This document shows positions 9,938-17,579 of a stretch of DNA of 64,000 bases, piece by piece (the first letter of the stretch is position 1; each line of letters opens with the position of its first letter). Below the pieces are notes generated by a model. The model searched no databases. It was given only the letters and a program-made list of their open reading frames with translations, and had not been told where the DNA came from. Made by a program: the position numbers and the translations under genes. This stretch comes from Nocardia jejuensis NBRC 103114 (GTDB lineage Bacteria; Actinomycetota; Actinomycetes; Mycobacteriales; Mycobacteriaceae): the NCBI RefSeq assembly GCF_001613145.1, contig NZ_BDBU01000023.1, positions 124,001 through 188,000 of the forward strand. The letters are read 5' to 3'.

Positions 9938-11995
9938 GTGACCTTGCCGGGACGTCCAGCAGCTTCGAGTCTCTCTCGCCGCAAGATCCTCATCGCCCTC
10001 GGGCTGGCCCCCGCCGCCGCGGCGCTCGCCGCCTGCGGCAAGGACGGTCTGACCGAATCGCCCCGGGCCATGACCGGCCCCGATCTGTCCGGCGGCGATC
10101 CCGGGGTCGGCCCGGCGCGAGACCTCTATCGCAGCGTCAACGGCGCCTGGCTGCGTGATTATCAGCTGCCGCCGGACCGGGTCTCCTACGGCACCTTCGA
10201 CGAGGTCAACGACCGCGTCGAGGAGCAACTGCGGGCCATCGTCGAGGGCATCGAGGATCCCGAGCAGGGCAGTGCCGCCCAGCAGATCCGGGATCTGTAC
10301 GACGCCTGGATGGATACCGACGCCATCGAGAAACTTGGCCTGACACCGGTATCGGAACTGCTGGCCCGGATCGACGCGGCGCCCGGCAAGGCGGAACTGG
10401 CCGGGGTGCTGGGCGGACTGCCGATCGGCGCGCTGATCGGCATCGGCGTCACCGCCGATTCCAAGAAGTCGACCGCCACCATCGCCTCGGTCGGGCAGAG
10501 CGGGCTGGGACTGCCGGAGCAGTACTACCGCAAGCCCGAGTACGCGGACAAGGTGTCCGGGTACCGCGCCTACCTGGGCCGCATCGCCACCGCCGCCGGT
10601 TTCGCCGATCCGGGCGGCACGGCCGCGCGGGTCGTGGAGCTGGAGACGCGGATCGCCGCCGGCTTCTGGGACAACGTGCGCCTGCGCGATCCCGAGGCCA
10701 CCTACAACAAACTGCGGTGGGACGAAATGGTCGCGCTCGCACCGCAATTCGAGTGGGACCAGTGGCTCGCCGGAGCCACCGACCGACCCCGGAACCTGTT
10801 CGATTCGGTCATAGTGGAGCAGCCTTCGTACCTGACCCACGCCGGAACCGTCTGGCAGGACACCGATCTCGGGATGTGGAAGGACTACCTGAAGCTGTCG
10901 GTGCTCAACAAGTTCGCGCGGTTCCTGCCCGCGTCGTTCCACGACCCGTACTTCGACTTCTTCGTCAAGGACCTGCAGGGCATGGCGAAGCCGCGCGAGC
11001 GATGGCGCGACGGGCTCGACGTGGTCACCGGCGAGGTCGGCGAGCAGCTCGGCAAACTCTATGTGGCCCAGCACTTCCCGCCCGACGCCAAGAAGCGCGC
11101 CCTGGAGATGGTGGCCGATCTGATGGCCGCCTACCGCGACGATTTTCGCGGCTCCACCTGGATGTCACAGCCGACCCGGGACGCGGCGCTGGCCAAGCTG
11201 GAGAAGATCGACACCAAGATCGGCTACCCGGACAAGTGGCAGGACTTCTCGGGGCTGAAGATCACCCGCGGGAAACTGCTGGAGTCGGTGCTGGCGGCCG
11301 AGATGTTCCACACCCGCCGCGATTTCGACAAGCTCGGCAAGCCGGTCGACAAGTCCGAGTGGGGGATGTCGCCGCAGACGGTGAACGCCTACTACAACCC
11401 GGTCAACAACGAGATCGTGTTCCCCGCCGCGTTCCTGCAGCCGCCGTTCTTCGATCCGGATGCGATCGCCGCGGTGAACTACGCGGCGGTCGGCGCGGTG
11501 ATAGGGCACGAGATCGGGCACGGCTTCGACGATCAGGGCTCGCAGTACGACGGCAACGGCAATCTGCACGACTGGTGGACGCCCGCCGATCGTGCCGCGT
11601 TCAAGTCGCGCACCGACAAGGTCGTCGCGCAGTACAGCGCGCTGGTGCCCGAGGGGTGCAGGCCCGAGCAGCGGGTCAACGGCGAGCTCACGCTCGGGGA
11701 GAACGTGGCCGACATCCACGGATTGCAGATGGCGCTGGCCGCGTACGCGATCGCCGAACAGCGCCGCGGCGTCGAGACACCGGACTACAAGCCGATGTTC
11801 GAGGCCTGGGCACGCACCTGGCGGACCAAGGCCACCACCGAGTACGTGCAGATGCAGATCGCCGAGGATCCGCACTCTCCCGCCGAGTTCCGCGCCAATC
11901 AGGTGGTGCGCAATCTGCCGGAGTTCTACACCACCTTCCAGGTGCGCCAGAGCGACCCGATGTACCTGCCCGAGGATCAGCGCGTCGTCTTCTGA
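9938..11995 (+). CDS. M13 (neprilysin/endothelin-converting-type) zinc metallopeptidase, Tat lipoprotein
   Basis: The 685-aa product is a secreted M13 peptidase. The N-terminus has a twin-arginine SRRKILIALGL motif, a hydrophobic stretch and a LAAC lipobox, so it is probably exported folded and lipid-anchored. The zinc site is intact: HEIGH at 524-528 and Glu in LGENVAD near 588. NAYYNP, the substrate-binding motif of the family, precedes it, and DDQGSQYDG follows. An upstream TTG at 9902 is in frame, but the GTG at 9938 follows AGGAGAGG and gives the same length as the paralogue next door. It resembles mycobacterial Zmp1 in family, though Zmp1 lacks this Tat lipoprotein signal. Confidence 0.92.
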   Translation: MTLPGRPAASSLSRRKILIALGLAPAAAALAACGKDGLTESPRAMTGPDLSGGDPGVGPARDLYRSVNGAWLRDYQLPPDRVSYGTFDEVNDRVEEQLRAIVEGIEDPEQGSAAQQIRDLYDAWMDTDAIEKLGLTPVSELLARIDAAPGKAELAGVLGGLPIGALIGIGVTADSKKSTATIASVGQSGLGLPEQYYRKPEYADKVSGYRAYLGRIATAAGFADPGGTAARVVELETRIAAGFWDNVRLRDPEATYNKLRWDEMVALAPQFEWDQWLAGATDRPRNLFDSVIVEQPSYLTHAGTVWQDTDLGMWKDYLKLSVLNKFARFLPASFHDPYFDFFVKDLQGMAKPRERWRDGLDVVTGEVGEQLGKLYVAQHFPPDAKKRALEMVADLMAAYRDDFRGSTWMSQPTRDAALAKLEKIDTKIGYPDKWQDFSGLKITRGKLLESVLAAEMFHTRRDFDKLGKPVDKSEWGMSPQTVNAYYNPVNNEIVFPAAFLQPPFFDPDAIAAVNYAAVGAVIGHEIGHGFDDQGSQYDGNGNLHDWWTPADRAAFKSRTDKVVAQYSALVPEGCRPEQRVNGELTLGENVADIHGLQMALAAYAIAEQRRGVETPDYKPMFEAWARTWRTKATTEYVQMQIAEDPHSPAEFRANQVVRNLPEFYTTFQVRQSDPMYLPEDQRVVF

Positions 11996-12024
11996 CCCGC
12001 CAGCGCGGACAGGAACGATTCACA

Positions 12025-12070
12025 GGTACCGACGCGATCAGTGCTGTTCCAGTAGCCTCGCGTCGGTACC
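12025..12070. promoter_or_regulatory. 13-bp inverted repeat around a possible -10 upstream of the second M13 gene
   Basis: A perfect 13-bp inverted repeat (12025-12037 and 12058-12070, 20-nt spacer) overlaps TAGCCT at 12053-12058. The same TAGCCT in a GTAGCCTCGC context lies upstream of the first M13 gene, suggesting a duplicated promoter element. It could also be a weak terminator hairpin of the first gene. Confidence 0.35.
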
Positions 12071-12106
12071 GCCTCCAGCACAGCTTCTTCGGGGAGAGGA
12101 AAGCCC

Positions 12107-14164
12107 GTGACATCCTCCGGTCGTCCGGTCGGTCTCGACCGCCGCCGATTTCTGATCGCACTCGGTCTGGTGCCCACGGCCGCCTGGGCGGCTGCCTGCA
12201 CCAAGGACGACACCAGTGACAAGGCGGTGACCACGCCGCTGCAGGGGCCCGATCTGTCCGGTGCGGATCCGGCCGTGCGGCCGCAGGACGACCTGTACCG
12301 GTCGGTCAACGGCAAGTGGCTGAAGGAGTATCAGCTGCCGCCGGACAAGGTGTCCTTCGGTACCTTCGACGAGGTGGGCGATCGGGTTCAGCAGCAGCTC
12401 AAGGAGATCATCGAGGGCATCAAGGATCCCAAGGCCGGCACCGCCGAGCAGCAGATCCGCGATCTGTACGACGCCCGCATGGATGTCGACGAGATCGAGA
12501 AGCTGGGGATGACGCCGCTGGCAGCGGAGTTCGAGCAGATCGACAAGGCCGCCACCAAGGCCGATCTCGCGAAGGTGATGGGCTCGCTGCCCATCGGCGG
12601 GTTGATCGGGCTCGGGGTCGGCGCGGATCGCAAGAACTCCAACGCCAATGTGCCCTCGGTGGGGCAGTCCGGCATCGGGTTGGGCGAGAAGTACTACCGC
12701 AAGCCCGAACTCGCCGACAAGCTCGCCGGATACAAGACCTTCATGGAGAAGATCGCCGCTGGCGCGGGCCTGACCGATCCGACCGCCGCGGCGGGCCGGG
12801 TGGTGGACCTGGAGACGCGGATCGCGAGCGGATTCTGGGACAGCGTGAAGCTGCGCAACGCCGAGGCCACGTACAACAAGATGTCCTGGAAGGACATGGT
12901 CGCGCTCGGACCGCAATTCGATTGGGACAGCTGGCTTTCCGGCAATACCGACAAGCCGAAGAACCTGTTCGACACCATGATCGTGGGTCAGCCGTCCTAC
13001 CTCACCCACGCCGGAAACCTGTGGCACGACGTGGATCTCGCGGTGTGGAAGGACTACCTGAAGCTGTACCTGGTGCGCGAGAACGCCCGATACCTGCCCA
13101 AGGCCATCGCGGACGCCAACTTCGACTTCTTCGGCACCGTGATGAACGGGCTCGAGCAGCGGCCCGAGCGCTGGAAGTCCGCGGTCGCGACCGTGGACGA
13201 GGCGGTCGGCGAACAGCTCGGAAAGCTGTACGTGGACAAGCACTTCCCGCCCGAGGCCAAGAAGCGCGCGCTGGCCATGGTGGACGATCTGGTCGCGGCG
13301 TACAAGGACAACTTCACCAATTCCAGCTGGATGACCCAGCCCACCCGCGACGCCGCGCTGGCCAAGCTCGCCAAGATGGGCGTCAAGATCGGCTACCCGG
13401 ACAAGTGGGAGGACTACACCGGTCTGACAATCACCCGCGGCAAGCTCATCGAATCTCTGCGCGCGGTCAACACTTTCGGCGCCAAGAAGATGTTCGACCG
13501 GCTGGGAAAGCCGGTGGACAAGTCCGAGTGGGGCATGTCGCCGCAGACGGTGAACGCGTACTACACGCCGGTCAACAACGAGATCGTGTTTCCGGCCGCG
13601 TTCCTGCAGCCGCCGTTCTTCGATCCGGCGGCGCAGGAGGCGGTGAACTACGGCGCGGGCGGCGCGGTGATCGGCCACGAGATCGGGCACGGCTTCGACG
13701 ATCAGGGCTCCAAGTACGACGGCGACGGCAATCTGAAGGATTGGTGGTCGGCGGACGACCGGGCGGCATTCGAGTCGCGCACCAAGAAGCTCATCGAGCA
13801 GTACAACGTGCTGGTTCCCGAGGGCCTGGCCCCGGACAAGCATGTGGACGGCGAGCTCACCCTCGGTGAGAACGTGGCCGACAACCGCGGTTTGCAGATG
13901 AGCCTGGCCGCGTACCGGATCGCGCAGAAGCGCGCCAATGTCGATCAGCCGGACTACACGCCGATGTTCGAGTCCTGGGGCCGCAACTGGCGGGACAAGT
14001 CGACCACGGAGTACCAGGAGAACCTGCTCGCCAACGACACCCACTCCCCCGGCGAGGTGCGCGCCAATCAGACGGTGCGCAATCAGCCGGAGTTCTACGC
14101 CACCTATGGGGTCAAGGAGGGCGACAAGCTCTTCCTGCCGCAGGACCAGCGCGTGTCTTTCTGA
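12107..14164 (+). CDS. M13 zinc metallopeptidase, Tat lipoprotein (tandem paralogue)
   Basis: The 685-aa product is a close paralogue of the preceding gene, with identical length and co-linear motifs. The signal has DRRRFLIALGL (Tat-like) and a WAAAC lipobox. HEIGH sits at 524-528, NAYYTP precedes it, and LGENVADNRGLQ supplies the third zinc ligand. The GTG start is preceded by GGAGAGG. The 111-base spacer to the first gene carries its own putative promoter element and an inverted repeat, so the two may be expressed separately. Substrate is unknown; family members cleave peptides outside the cell. Confidence 0.92.
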   Translation: MTSSGRPVGLDRRRFLIALGLVPTAAWAAACTKDDTSDKAVTTPLQGPDLSGADPAVRPQDDLYRSVNGKWLKEYQLPPDKVSFGTFDEVGDRVQQQLKEIIEGIKDPKAGTAEQQIRDLYDARMDVDEIEKLGMTPLAAEFEQIDKAATKADLAKVMGSLPIGGLIGLGVGADRKNSNANVPSVGQSGIGLGEKYYRKPELADKLAGYKTFMEKIAAGAGLTDPTAAAGRVVDLETRIASGFWDSVKLRNAEATYNKMSWKDMVALGPQFDWDSWLSGNTDKPKNLFDTMIVGQPSYLTHAGNLWHDVDLAVWKDYLKLYLVRENARYLPKAIADANFDFFGTVMNGLEQRPERWKSAVATVDEAVGEQLGKLYVDKHFPPEAKKRALAMVDDLVAAYKDNFTNSSWMTQPTRDAALAKLAKMGVKIGYPDKWEDYTGLTITRGKLIESLRAVNTFGAKKMFDRLGKPVDKSEWGMSPQTVNAYYTPVNNEIVFPAAFLQPPFFDPAAQEAVNYGAGGAVIGHEIGHGFDDQGSKYDGDGNLKDWWSADDRAAFESRTKKLIEQYNVLVPEGLAPDKHVDGELTLGENVADNRGLQMSLAAYRIAQKRANVDQPDYTPMFESWGRNWRDKSTTEYQENLLANDTHSPGEVRANQTVRNQPEFYATYGVKEGDKLFLPQDQRVSF

Positions 14165-14181
14165 TCCGAGTGCCGATGAGA

Positions 14182-14214
14182 CCCGGTGATTCGCCGTAGC
14201 GGCGAATCACCGGG
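14182..14214. terminator. Bidirectional terminator between M13 gene and MmcQ-like gene
   Basis: A perfect 15-bp stem (14182-14196 with 14200-14214) and a 3-nt loop lies 17 bases past the M13 stop. It overlaps the last codons of the convergent minus-strand gene that ends at 14207. Confidence 0.8.
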
Positions 14215-14566
14215 CGTCGGAACCGGTTTCGTCGTACTCCTGCAGCAACTGCCGGGAGGCGGCCAGCCGCCAGGAGTCCAGCACGATCGCCGACAGTTCA
14301 CCCGCGTCGTCCAGGACCGCGAGGCGCACGCGCACCCAGGCCCCGCCCGCCTCGTGCGGGGCGATCCAGAACTTCTCCGGCTCCGCGAGCACCAATTCGT
14401 CCCGGTCCACGATCGGGCACTTCACCGCCATCGAGGTTTCCCCCTCGGGCAGTGTCAGGAACAACTTCCCCCGCACCCGGAAGGTGGGCATGTCCCACTC
14501 GAACAACTCCCGCACCCCGGGAAGCGCGAGCGCCACCTCCCGCACCTGATCCCCACTCGCCGTCAT
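14207..14566 (-). CDS. MmcQ/YjbR family protein
   Basis: The 119-aa product matches the MmcQ/YjbR-like fold, with LPGVRELFEWDMPTFRVRGKLFLTL and KCPIVDRDELVLAEPEKFWIAPHEAGGAWVRVRL. Family members have a CyaY-like fold sometimes described as DNA-binding; a function cannot be given. The ATG at 14566 has GGGAGGAT upstream and gives the usual family length. The frame is open further upstream, but that part lies across the Uma2 remnant and a binding-protein gene and is not expected to be coding. Confidence 0.8.
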   Translation of the reverse strand: MTASGDQVREVALALPGVRELFEWDMPTFRVRGKLFLTLPEGETSMAVKCPIVDRDELVLAEPEKFWIAPHEAGGAWVRVRLAVLDDAGELSAIVLDSWRLAASRQLLQEYDETGSDAR

Positions 14567-14729
14567 GGCCGCGATCCTCCCAGCCGGGTGCGACACGAAG
14601 GGATCCGGCCGTACCGCCCTCGCTCCAGGTGGAGAGCCTCGATCCACGGCACCGGCCGGAAGTCGACGATCCAGTAGTGCGGGATACCCGCGGCCGCGTA
14701 CTCGTCTCGTTCGATCTTGCCGCCGAAGG
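14563..14729 (-). pseudogene. C-terminal remnant of a Uma2-family protein
   Basis: In the minus-strand frame ending at 14563 about 55 codons read GGKIERDEYAAAGIPHYWIVD followed by RPVPWIEALHLERGRYGRI. This is the conserved C-terminal block of Uma2-family (PD-(D/E)XK-like) proteins. No matching N-terminal half exists: the stretch abuts the stop of the siderophore-binding gene at 14730, and upstream the frame is only an antisense-like shadow. It is therefore a gene fragment, probably left by an insertion or deletion at this junction. Confidence 0.6.
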
Positions 14730-15728
14730 CTACTTGGCGGCGTTGGCGAGGGTGGGTTCGATCTTGTCGAGGATGTAGGGGAGGGCGAGGGGGGTGGGCT
14801 GGTTGATCGCGGTGATGTCGAGAACGGTAAGGAAGGCGACGGCGTTCTTCTTGACCGCGGGGAGGTCGGCGTAGCCGGGGAGCTGGCGGTATTTCTCGTC
14901 CTGGCCCGGGGAGTAGCCCGCGATGAGGAAGTCGGAATCGAGTTCGTCCACGCGTTCCGGGGACAGCGACAGGCGGCCACCGCTGCTGCCGCTCTGCTCG
15001 GTGAGGTGCTTGGGAATGGTCATGCCGAGCTGGGTGAACACCTGGCTGGAACCATCGTTGGGGTCGGTGAGGACCATGAGCTGGCTCGGGCCGCCCAGCC
15101 AGGTGCTCAGGAAGGTCTTGCCCTTCAGGCCGGGATTGCGCTGTGCGATGCCGTCGATGCGGGCATCGAGGTCCGCGATGACCTTGTCGGCCTTGTCGGT
15201 GGCGTGCAGGATCTTGCCGAGTGCCCGGACCTGGTCCGACCAGGGGGTGACTGTCGCCTTGTTCAGGCCCGGAACGGTCGGCGCGATCTTCGACATGTCG
15301 CCGTAGGTCTTGGCGTCGGCGATGAAGGTGTCGACGAGGATGAGATCCGGGTTCAGCGCGGCGACCTGCTCGGCGAGATTGCCGGTGGTGTCCAGGGACT
15401 TGGCCGACTTCAGGGATTCGGGTTCCCAGGGCGGCTGGGTCTTGCTCAGAATGGCGACATTGTCGACGTAGCCGACCGGGGTCACGCCCAGCGACTGCGC
15501 GGTGTCGAGCCACTGGTTGCCCAGGGCGACAATCCGTTTCGGGGTGCCGTTGATGGTCGTCTGACCCTGCGTATGGGTGATGGTGACGGGTTCGCCGCTG
15601 CCGGCGGCCTCGTCGGAATCGGAGCCGCAGGCCACCAGGCCGAGGGTGAGTGCGCCCGCCATCACGGCGGTGACGAGTCGTGTGCGGCCGCGTGGTCCGC
15701 GGACCACCTGCCCGATCGATGCGGACAT
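14730..15728 (-). CDS. Iron-siderophore ABC transporter substrate-binding lipoprotein
   Basis: The 332-aa product is a FecB/FepB-type periplasmic-binding-fold lipoprotein. It has a signal with a LVAC lipobox (GLVACGSDSD) and the family's landmarks: TPKRIVALG, WLDTAQSLGVTPVGY, LNPDLILVDTF and INQPTPLALPYILDKI near the end. The ATG is preceded by GGGAGG. An IdeR-like box lies 46 bases upstream, so expression should rise in iron limitation. A second paralogue is embedded in the NRPS operon at 45918-46892. No adjacent FecCD-type permease is present; the partner may be encoded elsewhere or be the IrtAB-like importer. Confidence 0.9.
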   Translation of the reverse strand: MSASIGQVVRGPRGRTRLVTAVMAGALTLGLVACGSDSDEAAGSGEPVTITHTQGQTTINGTPKRIVALGNQWLDTAQSLGVTPVGYVDNVAILSKTQPPWEPESLKSAKSLDTTGNLAEQVAALNPDLILVDTFIADAKTYGDMSKIAPTVPGLNKATVTPWSDQVRALGKILHATDKADKVIADLDARIDGIAQRNPGLKGKTFLSTWLGGPSQLMVLTDPNDGSSQVFTQLGMTIPKHLTEQSGSSGGRLSLSPERVDELDSDFLIAGYSPGQDEKYRQLPGYADLPAVKKNAVAFLTVLDITAINQPTPLALPYILDKIEPTLANAAK

Positions 15729-15774
15729 CGATGACCTCCCTGTTCAGGATTGCCCGAACTCCTGCGGTCGAGCA

Positions 15775-15793
15775 GTAGGTGAGCCTAGCCTAA
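15775..15793. promoter_or_regulatory. IdeR/DtxR-like iron box upstream of the binding-protein gene
   Basis: The 19-mer GTAGGTGAGCCTAGCCTAA matches the DtxR-family consensus (TTAGGTTAGCCTAACCTAA) at 16 of 19 positions. It sits 46 bases upstream of the ATG at 15728 and should repress that gene under iron-replete conditions. Confidence 0.8.
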
Positions 15794-15865
15794 TTAATTG
15801 GCGGCGACCGGAGCGTCGTTGCCGGTTCGATCCCGGACAGGGGTGACTATCGTGTCCGGGGTCAA

Positions 15866-15884
15866 TTAGGTTAGGGTTGCATAA
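15866..15884 (+). promoter_or_regulatory. IdeR/DtxR-like iron box upstream of the orphan adenylation-like gene
   Basis: TTAGGTTAGGGTTGCATAA matches the 19-bp consensus at 15 positions, with the first half perfect. It lies only 14 bases before the ATG at 15899, overlapping the expected transcription start. Confidence 0.7.
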
Positions 15885-15898
15885 CTAGTAGGTGAACG

Positions 15899-17050
15899 AT
15901 GGAGCGTGCGGTGCCCGAGAACTTGTCCACGGTCGAGCGATCCCGGCTCGCGGACGAATGGGCCGATGGGGTCGAACTGTACGACCTGCCGTCCGTCGCG
16001 AGCCTCATCGAGAGCGGACGCCGCGTGCCGTCCGTGCGCACCGCGATCCGCTGCGGTGGCCACATCCTCACCTATGCCGAGCTCTACGCCCGCCTGGACG
16101 GCGCTCGCATCGGCACCGCCGGACCGACCCTCGACGATCTGGCCCGCCTGCTCAGCGATATCGCCGCGGCCGCGCAGACCGGCGCGCTGCTGGCCGAGCT
16201 GGGACCGGCCGGGACCGGACTGACCCCCGGCGCGGTGGCCGCCGCAGCCGACGACCGCCGGGCGGTGGCCGCCGATCTGCGCTCCCCCTGCCGCGTCGAT
16301 CGCGCGTACGGCTCGCCCGACGTGCGACTGCTTGCCACCCACTGGGATACCACCGACGCCTCGGTCGAACTGCTGGCCGCGCTCGCGGACGGCGCGACCC
16401 TGGTGCTCTCCACCGCCGCGCAGCGCGGTGACATCGCCACCCTGGCCGATCTGATCGCCACCAGCGCCGCCACCCACGTGGTGGCCACCGCCGACACCCT
16501 CGCCGCCTTCGCGGACCTTTCCGCACAGCCGGAACTGCCGACCGTGCGCCGCTGGGACGTGCTGGGAACCGGTTGCCCCGCGGTGCTTCCCGGATTGCTG
16601 CGGGAACTGGCACCGGGCTCGTGCGCCGGATTCGCCTTCACCACATCCGATTACGCGGGCGTCGCCGCGCGCGGTCCGCTCGACGGGTCCGGCCGGGTCC
16701 GGCCGATTCCGGGAGCACGCCTGCTGGTCCTGGACGACACGCTCGCACTCGTCGGGCCCGGTGCGGCCGGGGACGTGTATCTCGGCGGCGCGGCGCTGGC
16801 GATCGAACTCGCCGATACCGCATCGGATTTCGGCTCGGATTTCAGCACGGACAGCATCGCCGATCCGTTCCGTCCTGTCGGGCGCCTCGCGCGGACCGGT
16901 GCGCGGGGCCACTGGACGGCCGACGGCTGGCTGGTCTTCGACATGGCCGAATCCATCGACGCGGCAGTGCGTTCCGGCGCGGCCGACCTGATCAGCCTGG
17001 CCGATGTGGCGCCCGGCACCGGCGACGACCTCGATTACGCGGCGGCCTGA
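15899..17050 (+). CDS. Orphan, degenerate NRPS-type adenylation (ANL-fold) protein
   Basis: The 383-aa product resembles a trimmed adenylation domain. Around residues 45-70 a TYAELYARLDGA segment recalls the A2 region. Later RPIPGARLLVLDDTLALVGP, GDVYLGGAALAIELAD, ADPFRPVGRLARTGARGHW and ADGWLVFDMAES follow the order of the A6-A8 region. The P-loop-like TSGTTG motif (A3), a clear YGPTE (A5) and the C-terminal catalytic Lys region (A10) are all missing, so it is unlikely to adenylate anything. It is iron-box controlled and divergent from a siderophore-binding gene. Alternatives are a decaying pseudogene or a repurposed partner or regulatory protein. The frame is intact and codon use is normal. 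Confidence 0.65.
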   Translation: MERAVPENLSTVERSRLADEWADGVELYDLPSVASLIESGRRVPSVRTAIRCGGHILTYAELYARLDGARIGTAGPTLDDLARLLSDIAAAAQTGALLAELGPAGTGLTPGAVAAAADDRRAVAADLRSPCRVDRAYGSPDVRLLATHWDTTDASVELLAALADGATLVLSTAAQRGDIATLADLIATSAATHVVATADTLAAFADLSAQPELPTVRRWDVLGTGCPAVLPGLLRELAPGSCAGFAFTTSDYAGVAARGPLDGSGRVRPIPGARLLVLDDTLALVGPGAAGDVYLGGAALAIELADTASDFGSDFSTDSIADPFRPVGRLARTGARGHWTADGWLVFDMAESIDAAVRSGAADLISLADVAPGTGDDLDYAAA

Positions 17051-17579
17051 CTCTCCCACGCAAGTCCACGGCGCGAGAAAGATTCCGCCGGACGGTGATT
17101 CACCTGCACGAACGTCGGAGCTCGCATTCGTCGGGCACCGAAGGACCGCACACACTCGCGTGCGCCGGACTTTGTCCGAAGAAACCTCGGAACATCATCG
17201 ATCCGACCGGTTCGCGTGTTCTTCGGCGATATCGTGGAACTCACCCGAATGGCCGCCGAGCGCGATGACGCGTCTCGGGGTGCAATCGACAGGGACTCAC
17301 CATCGGCGCTGGAGTCGCCCGAGGCGCATGTGAACGCGCCCGGTCCGAGTCGAGTGCACCGGTCGGCGTGATGATCTTCAGACGTTCAACCCGAGAGCGT
17401 GCTGGCGGACCTTCCTCGCGCGGCACTCTGCTCCGGACACACCTGCACGGGTCCGGGCCGCGCCGGTCCATTGCGGCACAGCCGTTTTCGATCCTCGCCT
17501 GCCCTGGCCCACATAGAACGACGTCCGAGGCGGAGACCCCGGGCGGCGTCAGTGGTTGTGTTCCTGGAAGGAAGAACTC
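17051..17579. other. 529-base intergenic region without a convincing gene
   Basis: Short open frames exist on both strands, but none has a plausible start signal, homology-like motif or consistent codon bias. The last 40 bases contain the GGAAGGA ribosome-binding site of the glycosyltransferase gene. No terminator hairpin or iron box was found. A promoter for the downstream pair must lie here but could not be identified. Confidence 0.5.

Noticed and set aside
9839-14044. Long minus-strand open frames across both M13 peptidase genes
   Set aside because: Both are antisense to clear zinc-peptidase genes, and the similarity between them simply reflects the gene duplication on the other strand.
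17051-17579. Short minus- and plus-strand open frames as small genes
   Set aside because: No suitable ribosome-binding sites, no conserved motifs, and no codon-position bias distinguishing them from noise.
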